Positions 33,862 to 42,628 are shown, counted from the stretch's first letter. The stretch: 64,000 nt of DNA from Bradyrhizobium sp. 164 (GCF_023073715.1 NZ_JADPKA010000069.1:1-64000); one strand, 5' to 3'. Numbers and translations are program-made. The notes: generated by a model from the sequence alone, not told the origin.

Positions 33862-34035
33862 TGTTTGCTCCAAGCTGTCTCCCACACATGGCGAGCGGAG
33901 CTGGAGAGTTCAATGCGGCTCGCCGGAGGCCGGAGGAGTGTTGTCGGCTGCGGGTCGCGAGGCGACGGTCCCGGAGGCGGGACCGCGTATCCGCTTTACC
34001 TCGCAAGTGGATATCGCGGACCCCGAGTCCGCGCC

Positions 34036-34812
34036 TTAGTTCAGACTGCACGCTAGCAGGCGCAGGACGATCGCAAACAGCTCGCTCTGCGAGGAGATGC
34101 CGAGCCGCTCATAGGCACGCTTGCGATAGGTCAGGGTCGAATGCAGGCTGACGCCGAGGTCTTTCGAGATCGCCTCGGAGCTGAAGCCGGCGAGGATGCG
34201 CCGGCAGACCTCCTGCTCGCGCGGCGTGAGGGCGGCAAGCGGCGCGCAGCTCGCGAACAACCCGGCGAGCGTCCGGTCTGGCGTTGCAGTGTGCTGAAAA
34301 TGGCGGGCAACGCTCGCGGCGATCGCCGGCGCGATCGCCTCAAGGCGCTCTCGCTGCAGGGCGCTGAAGCGACCTTGCGCGGCGATGCGGTAGAAGTTGA
34401 CGTAGAAGCAGGTGTCGCCAGTCCAGATCGCAGTCGCGCATTTGTCGACGATGCCCGAATCCTGGAAGAAGATTTTCCGGTAGCGCGCGCCATACATGCG
34501 CGGCGCGAACGCAGGCAGCATGATCGGCGCGCCGCCCTCGCGCTCGAACAGCGCATCGCGGTTGGGATCGGATTCGTGGAACTGTCCGGCATAGGCCGCG
34601 CCGAGATCGCCGCCGATCGGGATGTTGCCGGCATCGAGCAGGCAGCGCGCAGCGCCGGCACGGGTCAGCGCAAACACCATGCAATGGCCGACATCGGCCT
34701 GCCGCCGCAGCGTATCGATCAGGACATTTGGGAAATCGGGGCGTCCGATGGCGAGCACCGCCGACGTTGTATCGCCAGCCGCTGGATATGCGGGCACCGG
34801 CTGAGACCGCAT
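34036..34812 (-). CDS. LuxR family transcriptional regulator
   Basis: A 258-residue regulator with a C-terminal LuxR helix-turn-helix at about residues 195-246 (ALTPREQEVCRRILAG, SSEAISKDLGVSLHSTLTYRKRAY). The N-terminal 190 residues do not resemble an acyl-homoserine-lactone or receiver domain; they may form a GAF-like sensor. ATG 34812 is chosen because GGAGGAAAACG precedes it. The helix-turn-helix has Leu-His-Ser-Thr-Leu where Val-Lys-x-His is usual. The target is unknown. Confidence 0.85.
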   Translation of the reverse strand: MRSQPVPAYPAAGDTTSAVLAIGRPDFPNVLIDTLRRQADVGHCMVFALTRAGAARCLLDAGNIPIGGDLGAAYAGQFHESDPNRDALFEREGGAPIMLPAFAPRMYGARYRKIFFQDSGIVDKCATAIWTGDTCFYVNFYRIAAQGRFSALQRERLEAIAPAIAASVARHFQHTATPDRTLAGLFASCAPLAALTPREQEVCRRILAGFSSEAISKDLGVSLHSTLTYRKRAYERLGISSQSELFAIVLRLLACSLN

Positions 34813-34996
34813 CGTTTTCCTCCGCAAGATGTTCTTTTGTTGGAGGATAGCAGGAACGGGATTTCGCCGGAAGTTGGAGAGCGGAACACGGCCGGTATTG
34901 CACCAGCAGCTGCTGCCTCATCCTCGCGATCAGATGGAGCGGTATCCGCCCGTTGGGCCGATGGGTTCGCAAAGAGCTCAATCAGGCGCTCGAGAA

Positions 34997-35350
34997 TCAC
35001 TCCTTTCGCAAAATCTTGTCCATCGTTTTTCCCCGGGCCAGCTCATCGACCAGCTTATCGAGATACCGGATCTCTCGCATCGTTGGTTCTTTGATATCCT
35101 CCACTCGGACGCCGCAAATCACGCCTTTGATCAGGGATCGGGAAGGATTGATCTTGGGGGCCTTTGCAAAGAAGGTCTCGAAGTCCGTCTGTTTTTCCAG
35201 TTCAGCTTCCAGCTCCTTCTGACCATAGCCCGTCAGCCAGGAGATGATCTGATCGATCTCGGCTTTGCTGCGTCCTTTCTTCTCTGCTTTCGCGACGTAA
35301 AGTGGGTAAACGCTTGCGAAGCTCGTTGTGTAGATCCGATGTTTTGCCAT
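34997..35350 (-). CDS. DUF2200 family protein
   Basis: A 117-residue cytosolic protein matching DUF2200 along its length: KHRIYTTSFASVYPLYVAKA, IDQIISWLTGYGQKELE, FFAKAPKINPSRSLIKGVIC and MREIRYLDKLVDELARGK. The ATG at 35350 is preferred to one two codons upstream because of ribosome-site spacing. The family is widespread in bacteria and has no established function. Confidence 0.88.
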   Translation of the reverse strand: MAKHRIYTTSFASVYPLYVAKAEKKGRSKAEIDQIISWLTGYGQKELEAELEKQTDFETFFAKAPKINPSRSLIKGVICGVRVEDIKEPTMREIRYLDKLVDELARGKTMDKILRKE

Positions 35351-35741
35351 GGCCATTCCAGGAGTTCGCTTGTTGCAGGACTGAGACTCGAGACGATCAG
35401 GTGCTCGGCGGCGCCCCAGGTCATACGGAGGCTTGGGTCAAGAAACGCAATTCCGGCGATGCACATTTTTATTTCAGCTCGAGAATCGCCACCTTCCCGC
35501 TTCTCCGTACAGGTCCTGCGCCGCCGCCGCGTCCGGTAATCTAGCGTCGGCGCGGCGACCCTCTCATATCGATGGCGACGCAACATCTGCGGCAAGGGCG
35601 GTCGCGACAAGGCGCTGTCTGCACCAAACTCACCTGTTCCGCCGCGAGGAACCATTACATCAGCCCTGCTTTATTCGTCTGCGCCTTCAGAATTGATCAG
35701 CGGTTTGCGTTCCCCGGGGCGACCAATTGAGGGACCAGTCG
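35351..35741. other. Intergenic region between DUF2200 and epimerase genes
   Basis: A minus-strand frame across 35233-35655 lacks a ribosome site and overlaps DUF2200, so it is not called. I see no repeat copy or terminator. GAGGGA at 35729 is the ribosome site of the next gene. Confidence 0.35.
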
Positions 35742-37013
35742 ATGCGCATCCTGCTCGTTGGGGGGACGGGGCTTATTGGATCGGCAATCCACGCCAGGCT
35801 CTCCGCCGACGGGCATGAATGCGTATTGGTGTCGCGTCATCCGGCGGCACCCAATGCGCACCACATCACCCTCGATGTTGCCCGGACCACCGACGCTTCG
35901 AAGTGGAAGGGCATTCTTGCGGGCGTCGATGCCGTCATCAATGCGGCGGGTGCCCTGCAGGGGCAGGACATGCAAGGCGTTCATGTCGCCGGCAGCGCGG
36001 CACTTTATGCTGCGTGTGAAAGCGCCGGCGTCCGCCGTGTCATCCTCTTCTCGGCGATCGGCAGCAATCGCGATGCCCGGACCGATTTTTCGCGCACCAA
36101 ACGCGACGGCGAAGCCGCCTTGATGGCGCGGGACCTCGATTGGGTCGTGCTGCGGCCTTCAGTCGTTGTAGGGCGGCCCGCCTATGGTGGCAGCGCATTG
36201 TTGCGAGGACTGGCCTCCCTGCCGGTCCTACCGATCATGCCCGATACGGCAGCTATTCAACCTGTGCATCTCGACGACGTCGTCGACACGGTCCTGTTCT
36301 TCCTGCAACCCGGCGCGCCTTCTCGTCTCGCACTCGATCTGGCCGGTCCGCAGCGGATGGCCTTCAGCGACGCGGTCGCGCTGTTTCGCTCGTGGCTGCG
36401 CTGGAGGCCGGCTTACCGGCTGCACCTGCCTTCCTGGGCGGCTTCGGCAGCTTACCGCGCCGGGGACGTTGCCCAGATGCTGGGCTGGGCAACGCCCGTC
36501 AACTCGACGGCGCAGGCCGAGATGCGGCGCGGCGCGACCGGCGATCCCGAGCCCTGGCGTCAGGCCACGGGCATCGTGCCGCGTGACCTTGCAGCCGCGC
36601 TCGCAAGCGAGCCCGCCTCGGTGCAGGAGCGTTGGTTTGCGCGGCTGTATGCGCTGAAGCCGCTGATATTCGGCGTTTTCGGTCTGTTCTGGATCGTCAC
36701 CGGCATCATCTCCCTGGGACCGGGCTGGGAGATCGGCATGTCGTACGTCCGGGAAGGCGGATTGGGAGAAAGGTTCGCTGCCCTCACCGTCATTGCGGGA
36801 GCCCTCGCCGACATCGTCATCGGTCTCGCCATTCTGTGGCGGCCGGCTAGCCTTTACGGGCTCCGGGCAGCACTGATCATCTCGCTGACCTATGTCATGA
36901 TCGGTACGGCGCTGGTGCCGCGGCTGTGGGCCGATCCGCTCGGACCGATGCTGAAGATCTGGCCGGTGCTGATGCTCAATCTGGTCGCCATGGCGATCCG
37001 AGAGGATCGCTGA
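35742..37013 (+). CDS. NAD(P)-binding epimerase-like protein fused to a DoxX-like membrane domain
   Basis: A 423-residue two-domain protein. Residues 1-290 are an atypical SDR/NmrA-like Rossmann domain, with MRILLVGGTGLIGSAIHARL, VINAAGALQ and VLRPSVVVG. Residues 300-423 are a four-helix DoxX-like membrane domain (IFGVFGLFWIVTGIISL, VIAGALADIVIGLAILW, LIISLTYVMIGTALVP, MLNLVAMAI). The catalytic YxxxK of classical SDRs is not evident. The stop codon overlaps the next start (TGATG). A role in membrane quinone or lipid chemistry is possible but unproven. Confidence 0.85.
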   Translation: MRILLVGGTGLIGSAIHARLSADGHECVLVSRHPAAPNAHHITLDVARTTDASKWKGILAGVDAVINAAGALQGQDMQGVHVAGSAALYAACESAGVRRVILFSAIGSNRDARTDFSRTKRDGEAALMARDLDWVVLRPSVVVGRPAYGGSALLRGLASLPVLPIMPDTAAIQPVHLDDVVDTVLFFLQPGAPSRLALDLAGPQRMAFSDAVALFRSWLRWRPAYRLHLPSWAASAAYRAGDVAQMLGWATPVNSTAQAEMRRGATGDPEPWRQATGIVPRDLAAALASEPASVQERWFARLYALKPLIFGVFGLFWIVTGIISLGPGWEIGMSYVREGGLGERFAALTVIAGALADIVIGLAILWRPASLYGLRAALIISLTYVMIGTALVPRLWADPLGPMLKIWPVLMLNLVAMAIREDR

Positions 37014-37492
37014 TGCTCTATTTTCTGGTCAAGATGGTGCACATCATCGGTGCTGCGGTCCTGCTCGGCACGGGTGCCGGCATCGCTTTCTTCATGTTGG
37101 TGGCGCATCTGCGCGGCGACCTGCGCGAGATCGCGGGGGTGGCGCGGACGGTCGTGCTGGCCGACTTCCTGTTCACGGCGAGCGCCGTGGTCCTGCAGCC
37201 GATCACCGGCACATGGCTCGCTTGGTCGAGCGGGTATTCTCTTCGCGAGGGGTGGATTGCGGCGTCCATCGCACTCTATGTGGTGACCGGCGCTTTCTGG
37301 CTGCCGGTGGTGTGGATGCAGATGCGAATGCGCGATCTCGCCGTGCGTGCGGTCGAGACCGACGCCAAGCTGCCTGCCGAGTATGACCGTCTCTTCCGGT
37401 GGTGGTTCGCCTTTGGATTTCCGGCGTTCGCAGCCGTGCTGGCTATCTTTTGGCTGATGATCGCCCGCCCGGCTATTCCATATTGGGATTGA
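37013..37492 (+). CDS. DUF2269 family membrane protein
   Basis: A 159-residue inner-membrane protein with four hydrophobic segments (LVKMVHIIGAAVLLGTGAGI, LADFLFTASAVVLQPITGTW, GWIAASIALYVVTGAFWLPV, FAFGFPAFAAVLAIFWLMI). The His in the first helix and the spacing match DUF2269. It is translationally coupled (TGATG) to the epimerase-DoxX gene, so the two proteins probably act together in the membrane. Confidence 0.85.
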   Translation: MLYFLVKMVHIIGAAVLLGTGAGIAFFMLVAHLRGDLREIAGVARTVVLADFLFTASAVVLQPITGTWLAWSSGYSLREGWIAASIALYVVTGAFWLPVVWMQMRMRDLAVRAVETDAKLPAEYDRLFRWWFAFGFPAFAAVLAIFWLMIARPAIPYWD

Positions 37493-37581
37493 ACTGACGC
37501 GGCGCCAGCTCGATTGGCCGCTCATCACGCCCGCTTCTGTTTCGCCTGCACCGGCTCCGGCGAGCTGCGAATGCACGCCTA

Positions 37582-37606
37582 GGAACAGAACCGGACTGGC
37601 CGAGTT
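37582..37606 (+). promoter_or_regulatory. EcfG-like promoter signature GGAAC-N16-AGTT
   Basis: GGAAC at 37582-37586 and AGTTC at 37603-37607 are separated by exactly 16 bases. It lies about 32 nt before the YidB-like gene start. Alphaproteobacterial general-stress sigma factors (EcfG) use GGAAC-N16/17-CGTT; here the first base of the -10 is A. Identical spacing and bases occur upstream of 41314 (minus) and 48838. Confidence 0.6.
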
Positions 37607-37638
37607 CGAGCTGTCTAACCTTATCACGGAGTTACAAG

Positions 37639-38094
37639 ATGAGCCGCGGAATGCCGTCCATGACCGCACTGCTCGGACTGCTAGCCATCGCCGGGTATCA
37701 GAACCGCGACAAGCTGGCGGAGTTGCTCAGAGGACCGGGATCTGGCTCGCTTGAACCCGCCAACACCCGCCAGCCGCTGGGCGGCCTGCTCGGCAATCTC
37801 ACGGGCATGCTGAGCGGGGCGGGTGTCGGAGGATTACTGCAGGGCGGAATTGGCGAGCTGCTGGAGAAATTCGACCAAAACGGCCACGGGGACGCGGCTC
37901 GGTCTTGGGTCAGTTCAGGTCCCAACAAGGACATCTCGCCCTCGCAGTTGCGGGAAGCAATCGGCCCCGACGTGCTGGACAAGCTGGAGCGGGAAACCGG
38001 GCTGTCTCACGAGGAGATCCTCGCAAGGTTATCGCGCGAGCTTCCCCAGGCAATCGACAAGTACACGCCTGAGGGGCGTTTACCCACCTCATAG
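37639..38094 (+). CDS. YidB family protein (DUF937)
   Basis: A 151-residue protein. The C-terminal half has the YidB/DUF937 strings GLLGNLTGMLSGAG, LLEKFDQNGHGDAARSWVSS and ISPSQLREAIGPDVLDKLERETGLS. The N-terminus holds one short hydrophobic stretch (MTALLGLLAIAGYQ). The family is common but its biochemical role is not established. It follows an EcfG-like promoter and is followed 44 nt later by a GlsB-type membrane protein, suggesting a stress operon. Confidence 0.85.
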   Translation: MSRGMPSMTALLGLLAIAGYQNRDKLAELLRGPGSGSLEPANTRQPLGGLLGNLTGMLSGAGVGGLLQGGIGELLEKFDQNGHGDAARSWVSSGPNKDISPSQLREAIGPDVLDKLERETGLSHEEILARLSRELPQAIDKYTPEGRLPTS

Positions 38095-38138
38095 CCTTCG
38101 CACTGCCATCGTCGTTGTTTGTTCAGGAGGAGTGGAGA

Positions 38139-38402
38139 ATGAGCATTATTTGGACCATCATTATCGGCTTTATCGCGGGGGTGATCGCAAAGTTCATCAT
38201 GCCAGGTGACAACGAACCCTCCGGGTTCATCCTTACGACCATCCTCGGGATCGTTGGCGCCTTCGTAGCCACCTACCTCGGCCAAGCCCTTGGCTGGTAC
38301 CGTCCTGGAGAGGGTGCCGGACTCATCGGCGCCGTGGTCGGGGCCATCATCGTGCTCTTTGTGTATGGCCTCATCGCCGGACGACAACGGCGCACGATTT
38401 GA
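38139..38402 (+). CDS. GlsB/YeaQ/YmgE family stress membrane protein
   Basis: An 87-residue protein with three hydrophobic helices. The family pattern IIGFIAGVIAKFIMPG, FILTTILGIVGAFVATYLG and GLIGAVVGAIIVLFVYGLI is clear. Glycine-zipper packing is visible. Homologues are induced by osmotic or general stress in many bacteria. GGAGGAG precedes ATG 38139. It is probably co-transcribed with the YidB gene. Confidence 0.92.
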   Translation: MSIIWTIIIGFIAGVIAKFIMPGDNEPSGFILTTILGIVGAFVATYLGQALGWYRPGEGAGLIGAVVGAIIVLFVYGLIAGRQRRTI

Positions 38403-38517
38403 AGAACAAAAGGCCGGGCTTTTCTCGCAGCGACCTGCGTGCGAAGCATCCTGCCTGATCAAGCTTGAGCAAAGGGCGCGCGCCGTTGACGGCCAGCGCG
38501 CCCCCTTTCTGGTCTCA

Positions 38518-39252
38518 TCAAAGAGACTTCACCTCGGCACGGGCAGCTGCCGCAGCGTCCGTGCCGGCCTGCTTAACTCGGTCCACAACTTCGGCGCTGG
38601 TGTCGCTGATTTCTGCGACAACCGTGTCCGAGGCCTCACGCATGGCCTGCGACACCGCGCCGGCGCGCCGGTTCAGGTCGGCTTTCACATCGTCGCTGAC
38701 CTCGCCGATATACTTGTTCTCGATCTCGGAGGCGCGAAACGCGCCCGCAACCGCCGCACCGATCGCGATGCCCACGAGCCCAAGCACGAGCGGCTGCCGT
38801 TCGAGCATATTGGCGAGTGATGACTTCGCGTTGTTTATGGCCTCCCTGTCCGGAAACGCATTGCCGAGCCTGCTGAATTTCTCCTGCGCGAAAGCGACGC
38901 CCTCGTCGAAACGATCTCGGACGTTGTCGGCCGCTCCCGAGACCGCATCGGAAGCGGCAGCGGTCGCGCCTCCCAAGGTTTCTCCGACGCCCGTCGACCG
39001 ATCGTTGTCCATTTCAGGTGCGGTTGGGGGAGCCTCGGTCTGCTTGATCGCGGATGCCGCCGACCTGAGACCGCTCGTCCCAAGGTCGACGACAGGCGCG
39101 ACGGCATCCGCAGCCGAACGCGCCGCAGTCTTAAGCTGCCGGTCGCCGGCCAACAGCCAGAGCGCTCCACCTCCGATCAGCGCGGCGGCAAGCGGGTTTT
39201 CCCGGGCAGCGGCCACCAAATTGTCCATAAAGCTGGTTTTTGTGCTGCTCAT
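38518..39252 (-). CDS. Helical membrane-associated protein, last gene of envelope operon
   Basis: A 244-residue protein. Near the N-terminus is ARENPLAAALIGGGALWLLAGD, an amphipathic/glycine-rich membrane segment of the DUF3618/NdiA type. A second membrane segment is at about residues 154-172 (PLVLGLVGIAIGAAVAGAF). The rest is long Ala-rich helix (SAADAVSGAADNVRDRF, VDRVKQAGTDAAAAARAEV). It starts within the stop of the holin-like gene (4-nt overlap). No known enzymatic motif. Confidence 0.7.
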   Translation of the reverse strand: MSSTKTSFMDNLVAAARENPLAAALIGGGALWLLAGDRQLKTAARSAADAVAPVVDLGTSGLRSAASAIKQTEAPPTAPEMDNDRSTGVGETLGGATAAASDAVSGAADNVRDRFDEGVAFAQEKFSRLGNAFPDREAINNAKSSLANMLERQPLVLGLVGIAIGAAVAGAFRASEIENKYIGEVSDDVKADLNRRAGAVSQAMREASDTVVAEISDTSAEVVDRVKQAGTDAAAAARAEVKSL

Positions 39253-39665
39253 CGCACCATTCCCTTCACAGTGTCCTTATCCTTTTCGAGCTGGCCGATC
39301 GTTTCCCTGGGGGCCAGATGACGCGCATCAAGCCGGTTGATGCCAACGGCGACCAGCACGGCGGCGATGGCCGCCGCGATAATTGCCGACGTCAGATAAG
39401 AGACCGGCTCCGACCATCCCGCGGAGATCAATGCGGCGGACAGGGCGAACAGTGCCATGACGATCGCCGGGATCACCAGAACGGCACCGCCTACGATCAA
39501 GCCTAGCGCGCTGCCGATCTTTTGAAGCTTTTCGCCAACCTCCGCCTTTGCCAGCTCTATCTCGTTCTGGAAGAGCTTGGCGAACTGCGACATGGCATCG
39601 CCGAGCAGGGTCGAGATCGCCCTGAACTCGCTTTGACTGGTTTTGATATCGCGCTCGATGCTCAT
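39249..39665 (-). CDS. Phage holin-like superfamily membrane protein (Phage_holin_3_6 type)
   Basis: A 138-residue protein. The N-terminal amphipathic helix ISTLLGDAMSQFAKLFQNEIELAKAEV precedes two membrane helices (ALGLIVGGAVLVIPAIVMALFALSA and SYLTSAIIAAAIAAVLVAVGI). This is the layout of putative actinobacterial-type holin-X/holin_3_6 proteins. It has no phage context, so it is probably not a lysis protein. It overlaps both neighbours by 4 nt. Confidence 0.8.
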   Translation of the reverse strand: MSIERDIKTSQSEFRAISTLLGDAMSQFAKLFQNEIELAKAEVGEKLQKIGSALGLIVGGAVLVIPAIVMALFALSAALISAGWSEPVSYLTSAIIAAAIAAVLVAVGINRLDARHLAPRETIGQLEKDKDTVKGMVR

Positions 39666-40342
39666 GGTACTGTGTTGCCCTGCGTGGATGAGGTTTGTTG
39701 GGGATTAGGGCCACGCCGCACGGACCCCTGAGACCAGGTCTGTTCTCCCGCCGAAAACGAGGTCCCGCCCGGCTTCTGACCGCTTCCCGGCGACGATCTG
39801 TTCGTCGTGTCGCGCTGCCCTGGGGATGACGAGTGTCCGCCCGATGCCTTCAGGAAGCGGACGGCCGCAAAGCCTGCCAGCACCGATATTCCGAGGAAGG
39901 CCGCAGGCTGACGTTTGGCGAAGTCGGTTGCGCCTTCGACGAGATCCCGGAAGCTCCCTTCCCGGATCTTCTGGGCGGCGTCCTCGACATAGTCGGCAGC
40001 GGAATCGATGCCACGTGCCGCGAACGGTACGTCGGTCTCGAAAGCTCGGCCGGCTTCGCGGATATTGCCCGCCAGGCGCTCGATGAAATCGGCGCCGGAC
40101 CGCTGCTGCTCACGGGCCTGGCTCTGGATCTGGTCCACGGTTCCCTCCGCGACCCCCTTTGCTGCATCCGCGGCCTCACTGAATTTGTCACGCGCAAGAT
40201 CAGCCGATGCCTGGAGAGCATCACCGGCGCGCTGCTTCATCTCCGCTCCGGCATCGCCGATCTGTCCTTTCAGATCCTTCGCGGTGCCTTTGTCCTGGTC
40301 CTTTGCGAACTGCGTTACGTTGTGCGGGTCCAAATCGCTCAT
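39662..40342 (-). CDS. Ala-rich helical protein with one membrane segment
   Basis: A 226-residue protein. The first 100 residues are charged, Ala-rich helix (MKQRAGDALQASADLARDKF, EAADAAKGVAEGTVDQIQ), resembling CsbD/LEA-like stress proteins. One membrane segment follows at about 148-166 (PAAFLGISVLAGFAAVRFL). A disordered Ser/Gly/Gln tail completes it. It is in a coupled operon with the holin-like and DUF3618 genes. No family name is certain. Confidence 0.7.
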   Translation of the reverse strand: MSDLDPHNVTQFAKDQDKGTAKDLKGQIGDAGAEMKQRAGDALQASADLARDKFSEAADAAKGVAEGTVDQIQSQAREQQRSGADFIERLAGNIREAGRAFETDVPFAARGIDSAADYVEDAAQKIREGSFRDLVEGATDFAKRQPAAFLGISVLAGFAAVRFLKASGGHSSSPGQRDTTNRSSPGSGQKPGGTSFSAGEQTWSQGSVRRGPNPQQTSSTQGNTVP

Positions 40343-40354
40343 GATGGTTTTCCT

Positions 40355-41314
40355 TCAAGTGTTGGTTTGAGAGGGACTAAAGGCAGCTTTGACCACGTCG
40401 CCGGCAGCCTCTTTCAATGTGTCCGCCATGTTCTGCGTCATACGGCTGGCGTGGGCGCCGAGATCAGCCTCGCCGACCTTTTGCGCCGCAACATCGGCTG
40501 CCGATGTGGTCGCGTCTTTCGCTGCCTCGAATCCGGATTGCGCCGCAGCCGCCGCGGCCTGCTTCACTCCGTCGCTTGCTCTCCCCATGACCTTGGCTTC
40601 AGCCCTGGTCTCGGGAAGAGCCGCAGCAATGATGGCGCCGACCGCGATCCCCAAGCCTCCGATGAGGGCGGCATTGTCGCCAATGGTCTGACGGGCCTGG
40701 TCAGGCGCGCTGGCAGCGGCATCCTTGGTTGCATCCATGCCGCTCTTGAGCTTTTCACCCGCGAAACTGGCGGCCCGAGCCGCGCCCGCCCGCAGATCAG
40801 CGGCAATTCCAGCGGCCTTGTCCTGCGCGTCACCAGCCATCTCGGCGGCTCGGCTTTGAGCGGAGGATAGCGTCTCCTTGGCATCGCCCTGCATGGCCCG
40901 GGCGCCCTCCGTCACCTCCTCTAGCATTCGCCCCGCATTATCCATGACCGGACCGGCGGCGTCTGCAGCGCGATCCCGCACTGTCTTCGAAGTCAGGGCA
41001 AGCCCGGCGCCGATCATCAGAAGTGGCAACGGCACACCTCGCGCCAACCGCAGCAACGGAACTCCCACTGCGGCGCCCGCGGCCACTGCGCGCATCGGAT
41101 TGTCCATAATCTGTTGCTTGAGCCCTTCGACCCAACTCTGGGTCTTGTGGCTGACGTATTCGGTGACTTCGGATTTGATGTGCTGCGGCGAGACCTTGTG
41201 GCGAATGTCGTCGGCGGTGTCCGATATCTGCTCCTTTAGTCGCCCTACCGTAGCCGCCAGTTCTGCACGGTTGCGCTCGGACTCGCGTCTCAACTCCTCC
41301 ACAGATCGTGTCAT
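40355..41314 (-). CDS. DUF3618 protein (nutrient-deprivation-induced type), first gene of envelope operon
   Basis: A 319-residue protein. The N-terminus TRSVEELRRESERNRAELAATVGRLKEQISD, then IMDNPMRAVAAGAAVGVPLL, matches DUF3618, which includes rhizobial proteins called nutrient-deprivation-induced. Membrane segments lie at about 74-92 and 97-110. The remainder is a long Ala-rich helix with a further hydrophobic segment (ALIGGLGIAVGAIIAAALP). It is behind an EcfG-like site. It probably organises the envelope under starvation or stress. Confidence 0.8.
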   Translation of the reverse strand: MTRSVEELRRESERNRAELAATVGRLKEQISDTADDIRHKVSPQHIKSEVTEYVSHKTQSWVEGLKQQIMDNPMRAVAAGAAVGVPLLRLARGVPLPLLMIGAGLALTSKTVRDRAADAAGPVMDNAGRMLEEVTEGARAMQGDAKETLSSAQSRAAEMAGDAQDKAAGIAADLRAGAARAASFAGEKLKSGMDATKDAAASAPDQARQTIGDNAALIGGLGIAVGAIIAAALPETRAEAKVMGRASDGVKQAAAAAAQSGFEAAKDATTSAADVAAQKVGEADLGAHASRMTQNMADTLKEAAGDVVKAAFSPSQTNT

Positions 41315-41354
41315 CGCCTTTACCCTCTTGCTTTATTTCTTGGATTTAGGGTCG

Positions 41355-41379
41355 AACTCACGCTTTGTTGAATCGTTCC
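41355..41379 (-). promoter_or_regulatory. EcfG-like promoter signature for the DUF3618 operon
   Basis: On the minus strand, GGAAC (41379-41375) is followed after exactly 16 bases by AGTTC (41358-41354). It lies about 40 nt before the ATG at 41314. The two boxes and the spacer length are identical to the site at 37582. The expected EcfG -10 is CGTT, so the match is 3 of 4 there. Confidence 0.6.
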
Positions 41380-41484
41380 TCGCGCTGCCTGGCGCTTGCT
41401 GGTGACGACGAGAGCGGGGAGACCAGCGCGATAAGGAGCGACGTTGACCGTCGGAGACGCGCATTGCGTTAGGGCTAGGCGCTC

Positions 41485-41634
41485 GTGCGTGCCGCTTTGC
41501 TCTCGATCGACAGCACGCGCCACGCGCGCCGATATCGGCCGACGCTCGAATTGCTAAACAAGGATGACGTGCGCCAACCGAGCTCGCCGCTAGAGGCAGC
41601 GCGTTGGCTCGCGAAGCTGATCGCGGCCGTCTGA
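41485..41634 (+). other. Possible gene remnant in the 41.3-41.8 kb gap
   Basis: A frame from GTG 41485 to TGA at about 41634 encodes roughly 49 residues with gene-like high-GC third positions, including PTLELLNKDDVRQPSSPLEAARWLAK. No ribosome site is visible. It may be the tail of a decayed gene. The rest of 41635-41815 shows only a degenerate GGGTCAAAACG sequence. Confidence 0.3.
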
Positions 41635-41816
41635 CGGGCCGATTGCGTCAGGCGCCGCAGTGGGCATCGCCATTTCCGCAACAACCCAAAGGGGACAAAG
41701 TTGCAATGATCGCCATCTAGCCATGATTGGATACGAAACGGGCTGCGAGGTCTGCTCCGGGTCAAAACGCCGCGCTTGTGCACTGATCACCGCATACCGG
41801 TTCAGCTGCACAGGCC

Positions 41817-42075
41817 CGCTAACCCGCCGCCGCCTTCCCCGCCGCGACGTTGATCGCGAGCTTGCCGCAGCGGCCGGTGAAGGACCTGCGTATCGACTTC
41901 CTCCAGCTTGATCTCGCCGTTCCTTGCGGCCTGTTTCCACGCCGCCTGCGCCGGACGTTCTGGAGCTCCGGCATCACCTCGCGGCCGAACAGCTCGAGCG
42001 ATTGGCAGATGTGCTCGTGGCTCATCTTGCCGGCCTGCTTGAGCAGGGTGATCTGGTCGATATGCGTAGACTTTA
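41817..42075 (-). pseudogene. Decayed 3' fragment of a luciferase-like monooxygenase gene
   Basis: These 259 bp align over their whole length to 42840-43100, the 3' end of the intact monooxygenase gene. Shared protein strings are SHIDQ, SHEHIC, SLELFGREVMPE and GKLAINVA. A frameshift splits the match between VMPELQN and the GKLAINVA tail, and the 5' four-fifths of the gene is missing. It is therefore a dead partial duplicate. Confidence 0.88.
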
Positions 42076-42133
42076 GACCGTCAAGGCGGCCCCGCCGTCC
42101 CGGGACGTGCACTGCCTCTTCCAACTTGGATTC

Positions 42134-42628
42134 TCAGCCCACCGGTCCCAGTGTCCAATTGTCCCCTGAAAGCGGACTAACTTTTACGTCCTTAATGACT
42201 CCGAGCTCCAGGCTTGGATCGAAATGGCGCATCGTCCGCTCGTTGAAGTCAATGATGCGGCCGGGCCTGAGTGGTCCGACGTCATTTATCTTGACGATGA
42301 TCTTCTTGCCGACGGCCTCGACGAGGGCAAACTTTGGCCTCACGCCAAATGGGACCCCGCCAAATCTCCGACGCAAACTCGTCTTGATGGCAGCCGTCCA
42401 GGCAGAGGGATCATAACGCTCGCCGGAGGCTGTGCGCGGACCGCCCTCCTCCTTGCCGGGCTTAAAGGGATTGTACATGGAGGCAGCGCCGACGAGCGCA
42501 TTCTCGGAGCTAGCATCGACGACGGTGCTTGAGTGAACTCCCCGCGTTTCACCACGAGCAACGGTAACAGAAACGGCAAGCGCAACCAGGGCGCCGCAAA
42601 GTGCGGCGCTCGAGCGGAACAGCATCAT
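42134..42628 (-). CDS. RlpA-like double-psi beta-barrel protein
   Basis: A 164-residue exported protein. Signal peptide: MMLFRSSAALCGALVALAVSVTVARG. The RlpA/DPBB domain has ASMYNPFK, then RTASGERYDPSAWTAA, IKTSL, IIVKINDVGPLRPGRIIDFN and RTMRHFDP. RlpA proteins bind or cleave denuded peptidoglycan glycan strands at the septum; the Asp in the NDVGP string is the conserved active-site residue. No SPOR domain is present. AGGAG precedes ATG 42628. Confidence 0.85.
   Translation of the reverse strand: MMLFRSSAALCGALVALAVSVTVARGETRGVHSSTVVDASSENALVGAASMYNPFKPGKEEGGPRTASGERYDPSAWTAAIKTSLRRRFGGVPFGVRPKFALVEAVGKKIIVKINDVGPLRPGRIIDFNERTMRHFDPSLELGVIKDVKVSPLSGDNWTLGPVG

Noticed and set aside
39249..39665. 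Prophage lysis cassette because of the holin-like protein
   Set aside because: No endolysin, capsid or integrase gene is linked; the neighbours are stress-associated membrane proteins.
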